The notes below the pieces were generated by a model, which saw only the letters and a program-made list of their open reading frames with translations, was not told where the DNA came from and searched no databases. A program made the translations under genes and the position numbers. DNA of 64,000 nucleotides from Lactarius indigo (taxonomy: Eukaryota > Basidiomycota > Agaricomycetes > Russulales > Russulaceae), in NCBI GenBank assembly GCA_025766275.1, contig JAFKAC010000026.1, positions 62,001 through 126,000 on the forward strand. The letters are read 5' to 3'. Of this stretch, positions 47,361 to 57,117 are shown piece by piece. The number at the start of each line of letters is the position of its first letter. Position 1 is the first letter of the stretch.

Positions 47361-48273
47361 GTGATATGAACAACGATGAGATTAACGGGCTCATCGTGCG
47401 ATCAGATGAGGAGGAGCGTCTCTTTGCTGAGATGGATGCGCAACGTGATCGTGATGCAGCCATGAACTGGAAAGCGGCTGGAAATCGTGGCAAGCCTCCT
47501 CCGCCGCTCATCGCACTCAATGAGCTGCCAGATTGCTACCGCACCGATGAACCATTCGATGTCAAGGACGAGTCGGAAGAGGCCGAGGGTCGCGGTCACC
47601 GTCGTATGGCAGTCATCAACTATAATGATGGTCTCAGTGACGATCAGTGGACAGTGGTGGGCGCTTTATCACTGTCCGTTGCCTTTTCTCTGACAAATGT
47701 CAGGGCGAAGACATCCAGCAGCTATCTGAACAGGCTCGGCTCAAGCAAGCACGAAGGGCAGCTAAACTAGAGTCTGGCACTGGCACTCCAATGTCTGAGG
47801 GTGGCCGTGGGCGCGAACGTAAGGGTAAAGTGAAAGTGAACGAAGGGGACTTCGAACCTCTGAACGGGAAGCGGAAACGCGGTGGGAATAACAAGTTGAT
47901 GTCTGTCACGCCCTCGGTGATGGACGATGAGGAGGAGGATTGTGACTCGGTATGTCATTTGTTGTGCGATCAAGGCGTTTCTTTGACACCGCTACAGAAA
48001 CGTCGGAAAGTCAAGACTTCTGAACCGCCAATGGCGCTCAAGGAGCGAATGAAGAAAGCTTTCAATGAGTGTTACAAGGCGATCATGAACTGCGCCGACA
48101 AGAACGGTCGGAAACAGTGCGATCTCTTCCGCGAGCTGCCCAACAAACGCGAATACCCCGACTATTACTGCATCATCCCGTTGCCCATCGCGCTCTCGCA
48201 CATACGCAAGCGCATCAACTCACACCAGTACAAGACCGTGACGGTGTTCCGCGACGACGTGTGGCTGATGTTC
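47361..48273 (+). pseudogene. SNF2/STH1-type remodeller fragment (post-helicase region and part of bromodomain)
   Basis: Begins abruptly at DMNNDEINGLIVRSDEEERL, then MNWKAAGNRGKPPPPLIALN, ELPDCYRTDEPF and NYNDGLSDDQWTV: the region after the helicase lobes in Snf2/Sth1 proteins. Clean introns (gtgggc..gtcag at 47659-47703, gtatgt..acag at 47951-47998) lead to KERMKKAFNECYKAIMNCAD, REYPDYYCIIPLPIALSHIR and VFRDDVWLMF, the first two thirds of a bromodomain. Similarity ends at about 48273; the missing NNART then YNQEGSW part lies inverted at 47360. No helicase domain occurs in the window. The frame and splice sites are undamaged, so the rearrangement may be recent. Confidence 0.72.
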
Positions 48274-48737
48274 ACCCAACGACCGGCTTCCTTGTTTTCC
48301 TCCTCTTGGTCAGCTTTGAGAATCGAACGCAGGAACACACACCTCTAACGCCCCAAGGCACTTTCCAGGCTTACCCCTCGGCGATAACGTCGTCCTTTGT
48401 CGCCAAGCAAGGCCTCAATCAATCGCACTCGGTCTAAACAAATGACATCCAGTCGCTCAGGCGTCTTAAACACTCTCACTTTCCCCTCTACCCCTCGTCA
48501 TTCACCATGTTCCTCCTGGGCCTATTCGACTCGCCTACCTACGCGAACAAACCTAACGACGTCTTATCCGATCGAGACACAACCATGCAAATTCGAACTG
48601 GTCGCCGCCGGTCAGCGGAGGTTGTTCGACCGATGCAATTTTTGGTGAGTGTGCTTATTCCCAGTCTAAGCCGAAACTGAACTTAGCGTTTCTCGGATAT
48701 CCTTTATGTTTGCCGTCGACTCGGAACCTGGAAATTT
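48274..48737. other. Stretch after the SNF2 fragment, possible 5' exon
   Basis: A T/C-rich leader precedes an ATG at about 48507 giving MFLLGLFDSPTYANKPNDV, open to a gtgagt donor near 48642. No family recognised and no convincing next exon; it may be a truncated gene start. Confidence 0.25.
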
Positions 48738-49145
48738 CACGACAGCAGGTCTTCAAGTTCTTCGAGACCGTCCAGCTTTGTGTCGTCGTCGGGTACGAAT
48801 GGTTGAAGCAGGCGAGACCGCCAAGATGGCGCTGAGCGCGGTGCTGGCAAGGAAGATGAGCGCAAAGCCCGACGCAGGAATGGGCACTGCTCAGGTGTAA
48901 GCACCGTCGTCACATTCGGGTCGCCGGTGAGTCGGTCATCCGAGTTGACGCGTTGACGGCAAACCCAGAGACTGCACGACAGCAGGTCTTCAAGTCCTTC
49001 GAGACCGTCCAACTTTGTGCCATCATTGGGTATGAATGGTCGAGGCAGGCAAGACCGCCAAGATGGCGCTGGCGAGGACGTTGAGCGCGAAGCCCAACGC
49101 AGGAATGGGCAGGTGTAAGCACCATCGTCATGTTCGGGTCGCCGG
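48738..49145. repeat. Direct tandem duplication, unit about 190 bp, period 237 bp
   Basis: Two copies start cacgacagcaggtcttcaag (48738 and 48975), pass through cgagaccgtcca.ctttgtg and gaccgccaagatggcgctg, and end near ttcgggtcgccgg (about 48926 and 49145). Each carries a short frame QVFK.FETVQLC..(V/I)GYEW, which hints that an exon was duplicated. Copies differ by small indels. Confidence 0.7.
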
Positions 49146-49383
49146 CCATCTGCGTTGTTCTTCCCACTAACATTTACAGGCGCTCCACTTGATTGCGTTT
49201 GGGATGGCGCCTTTCTTTGGGGAGACCGCCTTCATCTCTCACCATGGCCCTTGCGGCCCGCACATTAGTAGGTGCGGGCAGAGGTGGACTCTGAATACTC
49301 AAGACACAAGCTCAGCCGGTATGTCATTTCCGCAATCACAGTTTCTGTAGCTAAACATGTTGGTCTTGTAAATACAGATGAGT
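49146..49383. other. Short stretch 3' of the transposase
   Basis: Contains an open stretch LIAFGMAPFFGETAFISHHG (49187-49246) after an acceptor-like ttacag, possibly a leftover exon. A perfect 8-bp stem (gcccgcac..gtgcgggc, 49256-49279) is also present. No element terminus could be fixed here. Confidence 0.3.
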
Positions 49384-52300
49384 CTAGTACGACAATTCCA
49401 AGTCAACTTCACCATCAAGACCACATTCATCTGGGGTTAGTAGGGTAAGTCCAGGATGTCTTCGCAAAATATGAACATGATCTTTGTAAGTCCAAATCCC
49501 AATAAGGCTGACTATAGCTGATGTCTCAAGGGTAAGTACTTCTGATGACCACTTCCCAGACCATCTTCCAAACTTTTGGTGGCGCTCTATCAATGGATGA
49601 TAGACAACAAGGGAGAGGCCAGAAACAGTATAGAAGGCTAAGGCCTCTCCAAATATTGGTTTGGTCTTCTCTACCTCTATCTCTGTTTCATCTATAGGCT
49701 TATCTTTTGACTGTAACAGCCCTAGCTGAGCCTCAAAGTACCTTGAGGAGCGTGAAGTCCTTTTTGAAAGCTCAAAGAGCTGGCTTGTAAGGGTAACACC
49801 ATCAGGAAGAGGGCACTTTCCCCAGCGCAAGTATGTGGAACCTGGCTTTATTTCAGGATAAGACAGAATTGCCTGTGAGTGGTCCTTCAAGTCAGGGTGC
49901 TTGTTGGTGATAGGAATTTTTTTGAATAGTGAAGTCCTTTGAGCCCTTGCTTGTGGTTCTGGGGAGAGTGTTGGATAAGAGAGATGTAGGATTCTAACAG
50001 ACTGTTTGTCTGTCTTGTATGAGACAATATTTTTGAAGGGGGACTTTTTTGACTTTATACCATGTCCAATATCTCCAATGGCCCGCTCACATGTAGCTTG
50101 GGAGCCAAATCTGATAGAGCCATTATATGAAATATGGAAGGGAATATGGATGAGCTGAAAGATGCATAGTCTGCAGCGGGAAACTTTGGATGGGTCATTG
50201 CCAACATAGAGATGTTCAAATCCTTGAAGAAAAAGGACAATCTTGTCATAAAGCTTGGCTAAATCATCTCTTGTTCGAGGGACAGCTGTCATAGCATACT
50301 CCACTACATTTGAGAATATGGCAAAGTTCTTGATCACTTCTGGATTGAATCCAAGCTCCAATGTAATAGGGACAATATACCAGTGGAGGAGGGCCATCCA
50401 TTCAAATATCTTATATTGACTTTGTCGCTTTTTAAATGGATCCCGAATAGGTCCACAGAAGGAGGGGGGGAGTGTCGCCATAGCACTTTCAACCTCTGCT
50501 CCAAGCTTTGAAGCCATATCTTGACCCATAAAGACATCTTCTGACTCAGAGCTAAATGAGACCCATATATCCCAGATATGTGGCATGCAGTTTTCATAGA
50601 AGAGATGGAAGGGGTCAAGTGGGAAAAAGAAGGGATGTGAAAAGGCAGGGCTGGCTGCACAAATGGGAAGACCAGAGACACCAGTTTCCTTTACAATTGC
50701 TGCATACTGTGTCTTATTGCTCTTTGCAGCTTCAAGCCTCTTGACAATTGCCCAGTAGTCTTCTAGAGTTCGAAGTGGCAAGGCAAAAATGTCATAATCA
50801 GGACGATCACTATTGATCTCCTGTTTTTGAGGTGGAGAGATGGGATAGTACTGGGATTTAGCACCTAAGATAAAATAGTAAGATAAAATGATACAATAAT
50901 ATTTAAGAAATATACTCATACCTCTGTCTTTACTAGTGCGTGCACCCCGCACCATACTAAAACGGCACCCATATATAGCCATATGTCCCGCCATTCTGCT
51001 GAGTTTTGCAGAACCAAGCATATCTCCAAGAACACCACAAAGAAAGACCTTTAAGAGGAAGTGTTGTTCTGAGAGTGCATCCCAAGACCATACACCAACA
51101 CTGAGCCTTGCAAGTTCCTCATAGAGGACATAAATGAATGACTCCACATTTCCAGGTGAAGAGGGCCCAGGAATGACAAGTGGAATGATGATGTTGGCAG
51201 CCTTAGACAGCATGTTGGGAGGAAGGTTTAAAATTGTGACAACAAGGACCCATACATCAGACTGCTTCTTCATAGTGAGCTGAGCGCCATCACCTGAGAT
51301 AGTTATTGCAGTGTCTCTGGGATCTTGGAATAAATAGGAGTGATTAATATGACTAATGGAGTCAGAGAAATCTGAGTGTGTGGTGGGGGATAAATCAGGC
51401 TCTAGCTCTTTCAGAGCCTTTTGTAAGTGCTCATGTCGGTATCGCATAGCTTTCGCCATGTTCTGATTCATATAGAATGACTGGATAATAGGGGCAATGG
51501 GGGTGTAGAACATTTGAGCCCTTGGATGACCATTCTTGTCATAGCGCTGCTGGCCACATGGCCCAAGCTGTTTGTTGCGAATATAGGTGCATGAAGAAAG
51601 GTCTTTAAACTCTCCAGTGAAGGCCATGCAGCTTTTAGGGCACATGTCAACCAGCTGAGATGACAGCCCTGTAAGCTCTATGGCAAGCTTCCGCACCATA
51701 TATAGGCTGAGGATCTCAATGCCTGTAGCCTCTTGAAGGACATGTGCATGGAGCTTGTATGCCTTCACAGTACCGCGTGAGTCGACCCAGGCAATGTAGT
51801 GCTTTAAAGACAGTGCCTCATCTTGGGTAAGCATACGACCTCGAGGGTCATCAATGGGTGGGTGATTGGGAAGGGTATAGCCAGATAAAAGCTGTGTCCG
51901 AAGTCGTCTCACAACTTCTGGAAAGTCAGCACCACCAAAGTCATCGCCCTCATCAGAACTGACATCAGCTGGCTCCCCCTCAAAAAAGGAGCTGGGGGAC
52001 ACCAAAGCAGGATGAAGCTCAGCCTCAGCCTCATCATCAGAGTCAGAGTCAGAGCCAGAGCCAAAGCCAGAGCCCACAAATCCAGAGCCAGCCTCAGACA
52101 GTGCAGTGGGGTCCATCTCTGAGTCAGAGACATTCGGGTCCATCCCTAGATAAGCCAGATCAGGAGAGCCTAGATCAAAGTCCATATCAGGACTAAAAAG
52201 ATCTAACATCATGCAGCAGTAAGCATGGACATCACTTTATATTAGAATAATACACTTACCAGGCTCCACAGCATCCCCTTGATGGTGATCAGGCTGCCCG

Positions 52301-52665
52301 AAATCCTCGGAGTCGGTGTTAGTCAGCTGGACTGGTGGATCTGTGCCGCTTTAGGGTTAAAAATAATAATAATAATAATAATAATAATCGTAATACATAC
52401 CTTCTGGTTCCTCTGAGCGAGATCTATCAACATCTGGTACTGCAGAAAGCAGCCCAGAGCCTCCATGGAGTTGGGACAGAAGGTGGATGGTCTGGTCAAC
52501 GTGCGATTGCACGAGATGGGCAGAATCGGCGTCCGGTGGGAGGGATTGTAGAAAGAGTCGATCTTGATCCAAATGGGCCTCAATTGTGCGTTTGGTGACA
52601 CGTTTTGAACTTCCATAGCACTTGGAGCATGGGCAGGTGTGTCTTGAAGTAGCTTGAGGCGTCAT
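49384..52665 (-). mobile_element. Tnp2-family (CACTA/EnSpm-type) transposase gene
   Basis: Exon 1 (ATG at 52665-52663) encodes a Cys-rich start CPCSKCYGSSKRVTKRTIEAH, as in basidiomycete Tnp2 proteins. Introns (gtatgt near 52400 containing an AAT microsatellite; gtaagt..gttag near 52260-52204) lead to the long frame. It has a Ser/Asp-rich acidic region, then the Tnp2 catalytic part: TAITISGDGAQLTMKKQSDV, LNLPPNMLSKAANIIIPLVI, PGPSSPGNVESFIYVLYEEL, FLCGVLGDMLGSAKLSRMAG and a CRFSMVRGART segment. The in-frame stretch MSIFLKYYCIILSYYFIL (about 50865-50930) is best read as an AT-rich intron (gtatga..cttag). The frame is otherwise undamaged, so the element may be active. No terminal CACTA repeats could be assigned. 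Confidence 0.8.
52361..52389. repeat. AAT microsatellite in the transposase intron
   Basis: Nine to ten AAT units inside the first intron of the Tnp2 gene (TTA/ATT on its coding strand). Confidence 0.9.
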
Positions 52666-52855
52666 AGTTACACAGTTGATGAGAGTACGGTATATTTGTG
52701 TAGGCGTGAGGGCGACCGCGAGGGCAAGCGGACTTTGGTGCGGAGCGTGAGTACGGCACGTGTTCGTATGACTTCTGCTCGCCTCAGTATAATTTTTTTC
52801 TGTCTTGCCTCTATACACGCATATAACTCATACAGCCGCCTCGCCTCCAAACAAA
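52666..52855. promoter_or_regulatory. Shared divergent promoter region of the transposase and the 52856 gene
   Basis: Only 190 bp separate the two start codons. The stretch has a tataatttttt element close to the right-hand gene and a tatattt element close to the transposase. That both genes are expressed from here is inference. Confidence 0.45.
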
Positions 52856-55582
52856 ATGTCTGACCTTGAGGAAGATGGAAATGAGTATGGCGATGACTTC
52901 GACGACACCCCTCCCGGGCTCTTTCTGCCGCACTCGGAAACGGTACCCAACCGTGATGACGAGGACGAGTACATGCCAAAACCCCCACTGAGGAGGTCAA
53001 GACCCCCAATAGACTTTTCTGCACGACGCTCAACCGCCAACACCAACCCGAACTTCTCTGCGACTGGTTTCGCTCCTTCACGTTCCCACATGTCGGGCTC
53101 GACATTACACTCCAGTCTTCGTCCTTCAATGGCACATTCGTTTCCGCGCAACACCTCTCTTAATTCAGATCCACTGGCAAGGCTCTCTCTTGATGCTATC
53201 GCAGCACTCACCGACTCTGAACTTCATCATAACCCTCACTACCGCAAACTTCGCCGAGATCATGACCACCTGGCCTCCGTCCTTTCCACGTACGTAGAAC
53301 GGGATCTCGCAGAGTATCGTACCGCGAAGAGCGAAGGCCTGGTCCCTGACATGTACCAAGGTGCGTGGTAACTTGCTTCTGAACCCAGGTAATCACTGAC
53401 TCGACTCCATGGCAGGGGTACCCCGCAGTGTGAATTCCTGCCGCGCGGACTCTCGTAGTGCAGACTCTCGTGCATCATCATTGGGGCCAAGCGATTCCGC
53501 TTCACAACAGACAGGAACGGACGTCGTTCCGGGCAAGTCCCTCCGAAATATCCTTGATGGCGTGGAGGTGCCATACAAGCGCCCAGATTTTCTTCCGATA
53601 ACCGTGCTTTGGGATTTCGAAGACTGTCAAACCGACAAGACGCAGGGAGATATCATCACGAAGAAAAACAAATGTCGACCGAAAATGGCTATCGCTCTCC
53701 GCCGCCCGAACGGCAAGGTAGTCTCAAGCCTTGAATACTCAAACATACGACGTTCGGCAGACATTATCGTTCAGAAACTTATCAGCTTTGTTAACTCGGA
53801 CCCCCGGTCAGCCGCGTGTGCTAGCGGCCGGATCAAGACGTTCATCAAGAAGCATTTTGCGGCCGAGTATGGTCGAGCCGTGCTCGACCTTGAAGCTGAG
53901 CAGAAGCTCCTTCATCTGTGTTCGGCTCATTGGAAGGCTGACGCCATGATCACCAAGGTCTTCGTGCAGCGAGCGAAAGCCGAGGCAGAGGCGAATTCCG
54001 CACCTCCCACATCCCAACAGTTCAACCAATCCCTGGAGCCACCGACTGCGTTCATCCCGCAAATTCAGGAGGTGGCGCCCACGAAGGCGGCGAAGCGGGC
54101 TTTTGAGTTGAGCCCTGGCCCCAAATCACCTTCGGCATCACACGCTCAAAAGCGCAGCAAAGACAACACCGTGCCAGTGGTCTCCGGACAGAAGACTGCA
54201 AACTCTACAGTGCCCTCAATCCGTGAGTGCTCTGCTCGATAAAGTCCAAACCCGCTGACAAGTGGTACTCGCGCACAGAGAACCATCGTCCCACTGCACG
54301 CAAGATCACTCCCACATTCCTTAGCCGCGCCAAGGTGACCTGTGCGGAACCTGCGGCAACGAGTCTTCGTTCTCTTCACGTCGACCCATCAGGTGCGTCT
54401 CTCACATGTACGCGTATACACTTACAGTATACTGATATGAAGTTGAATAATTCTTAGTCGACAACCTCATTGGTGAGTCGAAATGCCATGCACCCACGCA
54501 CCCACTGACTACGTCCTTGCAGCGGTCCTCACGTCAGAATTTCCTTCCCTGACCAACGCCCCCCCACTTCTTCGCTCTATGAACGCACAGTCATCGTTCA
54601 AGGAAGGCGAACCGTCAAAGCAAGTCGCAACGCTCCTTGAGCGTGTCCAATTTGCGGACCCATGTTCGCCCGACATCGACGAGGACAACACGTGCCAAAG
54701 CTGGGGGCATTATCAGTTCACGGCGGGTGGTATTAGCCCGGCATCTTCACTTACTAATTGGCAGGAGGTCGGCAATGTCGCTACTGCCTTCAAGCTCGTG
54801 GCAGCTGCCATCAAAACGTGCCAAGAAGCAAGGCTGATGTGCTCGAATGCCGGAACACTGATGACGAGTGGGTTCATTAGCGATATAGACCTCGAGAAGA
54901 TCCTCGAGTGTCTCGAGAATTGCTGGGTTGCTGCTGGTGGGGTACGTATACAATACACTCTCTGCGTTTTTTTAATCAATCTATTCTAGGTCCTTACTTC
55001 CCAAAAGCGTCTCCTGCCAATTCCCACTACTCCTTCGTATTGTGACGTCGCAAAGTCCCCTCCACGTGTGCCCACGATCAAGATCAAGCGGCCAGCTCCT
55101 TCCGTCGACGTCACAAGCAAAATCTCAGACGTTCCCACCAGAACCGACTCTCCTATCCAGTCCACCGCCACCACAGAACCTTCAACGGGGCTAGATGAGG
55201 TGCGTCAGTGCTTGGTAGTGATACCCTCTCTCACCCACAGCCTCTAGGGCACTCGCGCAAGTGCCGCGTCACTCAGGCTCCTTCTCGTCTCGGAGCTCCT
55301 GGCCTGTTTCAGTGACAACAAGATAACCCCCCTGAAGTCCAAGCGCAAGGAGGGTACGTCGTATGTTCTGAGCTCAGTAATATTAACTATAGCCCAGACA
55401 GATCTCATCACAGCCATTCTCGAGTCCCCCGAGCTCGCGCACATTTCCGAGTCGACCATCAAGGAGATCATCGAGAAGGTAGGATTCTCATTGTCCGCAG
55501 TATTCAACGTTCAACTCTGACCTACTGCTGCCAGCGCAAGAAGCCGAAGAAAGTGCAAACGCCACTCGCTGCGTTAACCTAG
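52856..55582 (+). CDS. Large intact protein of unknown function, divergent from the transposase
   Basis: About nine exons join in frame from ATG 52856 (MSDLEEDGNEYGDDFDDTPP) to TAG 55580-55582. Donor/acceptor pairs occur near 53361/53415, 54222/54279, 54391/54457, a 15-nt exon at 54458-54472, then 54940/54990, 55200/55248, 55353/55395 and 55478/55535. The N-terminal third is acidic and Ser-rich with LARLSLDAIAALTDSELHHN. The middle has LDGVEVPYKRPDFLPITVLW, CRPKMAIALRRPNGKVVSSL and SGRIKTFIKKHFAAEYGRAV, followed by a Pro/Lys region (a likely nuclear signal AQKRSKD). The C-terminal part has SLTNWQEVGNVATAFKLVAA, IDLEKILECLENCWVAAGG and a Lys-rich end. I recognise no domain. Its position suggests a transposon-borne accessory gene (a TnpA-like role) or a neighbouring host gene; it cannot be told which. 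Confidence 0.65.
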
Positions 55583-55799
55583 CGTATGCCCATCGAATAC
55601 ACTACTGCGCATGGGCGGTCTTGCTTTCCGCATCCTCGCTCGCTTACTTTGATTCAGATGTTTTGGGGGCTTTTTTTACTAATATTTGGACTTGCCGACG
55701 TACATACATGACTTAATACGACCTGGCATGACTGCCAGATGAATAGATTTGACTGCGAAATGCACAAAAAGTACGCGGGACGACTAAGTCTGACAAATA
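55583..55799. other. 3' flank of the unknown gene
   Basis: AT-rich 3' region with a run of T at about 55670. The tgact-rich repeat texture begins near 55700. Confidence 0.4.
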
Positions 55800-55804
55800 A
55801 TTGA

Positions 55805-56585
55805 CCTGGGAGCGACTGAGATTGACTACGGGTTTATCCGTAATTGACTTGATGTGACTGTCAGACGACCTAGACTAGACCAAGAATAACTGACTAATTG
55901 ACAAAAAATGACTACGGACTGTCCATCAACGACTTGATGTGACTTTTCGGACCTGGGAATGACTGAGATCGACTATGGGTTTATCCGTAATTGACTTGAT
56001 GTGACCGTCAGACGACCTAGACTAGACCAAGAATAACTGACTAATTGACAAAAAATGACTAGGAATTTGTCCCTCAATGACTAAAAATGGCTGTCGGGCG
56101 ACCCAAATCGCCCGTGTGTGACTTTGCTTGACTTCGGCAAAGCCCCTCAACCTGGCTAGTCATAGTCAATCTTAGTCACCCGGACTTGCAAATCTTGCAA
56201 ATATTCAATTCTTAGTCATGTTGACTACCCGATGACTATTTCTCGACCAACAGCCGACCAACCTTTTTTACTGAGTGTCACGCTCAGTAAGAAAGGAAAG
56301 TCGGCTGTTGGTCGGCAGTTGACCCGAAATAGTCATTGGGTAGTCAACGTGACTAAGAAATGAATATTTGCAAGATTTCTGAGTCAGGGTGACTAAGATT
56401 GACTACGAATAGCCAGGTCGAGGGGCTTTGCCGAAGTCAAGCGAAGTCAACACATGGGCAATCTGAGTCACTGGACAGCTATTTTTAGTCATTGAGGGAC
56501 AAATTTGTAGTCATTGTTGGTCTAATCTAAGTCGTCTAATGGTCACATCAAGTCAATTATGGATAAATCTGTAGTCAATCAATGC
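55805..56585. repeat. Foldback element: near-perfect giant palindrome with subterminal TGACT repeats
   Basis: Sequence 55960-56276 is the reverse complement of about 56282-56582 with roughly 85% match by eye, including cggctgttggtcg, gggtagtcaac, gaatatttgcaagattt, ggggctttgccgaagtcaag, tttttagtcattgagggac and cacatcaagtcaatta. The centre is ttactgag-tgtcacg-ctcagtaa (56268-56290), so there is almost no loop. The left arm starts with an extra 147-bp direct repeat (cctggga.cgactgaga at 55805 and 55952). TGACT/AGTCA occurs dozens of times. No coding capacity. It may be two element ends fused head to head, or a foldback transposon. Confidence 0.8.
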
Positions 56586-56589
56586 CAGA

Positions 56590-57117
56590 TGTGCTCCAGG
56601 AGACTGCGAGATGGTCCTAAACACCGCCAATTGTGCATGATAACCATGAGAGAAAGGATTGTACAGTAGTTAGATACCCTTGAGAGTGAGATGATGAGAA
56701 ATAATGGGAGAGCCTGAGAGAAAGAGCGCACGAAGGTTCGAAGTATTCTGACTCTGGCAACCCTACATGTGACAATGGCCCATACCACGGTCAGGGCTGA
56801 GGGTGAAAATGTCAGCACCCTCTGACACTGGGGAGACATTAGTAGTAATACGGGTACTAGGGGAAAGTCACTGGGTCACTGAATGTCCTGAGGCAAGCGC
56901 AAGCCCAGCTCTCAAGCTGCAGTGCGTGGGCGGTGCACGTGCTCGGACACATCGATCCGGTCAGTATCCGGTCGCAATTGTACCCGGGCCGGATCCGAGT
57001 CTCACAAATTTCCAACTCGATAAGGCAAGTACAGCACACGTTCCCTACCTGAGAAACGTGGTCCTTGCATCACATTTTGATTAGCACCCTTGTCCAACTC
57101 AGAGACTCAGAGTCGTA
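56590..57117. other. Promoter-side stretch of NLR5
   Basis: No gene found. The sequence just before the start codon should contain the NLR5 promoter. Confidence 0.4.

Noticed and set aside
50864..50935. Hydrophobic segment FLKYYCIILSYYFIL within the transposase
   Set aside because: Better explained as a retained AT-rich intron (gtatga..cttag) than as a membrane helix.
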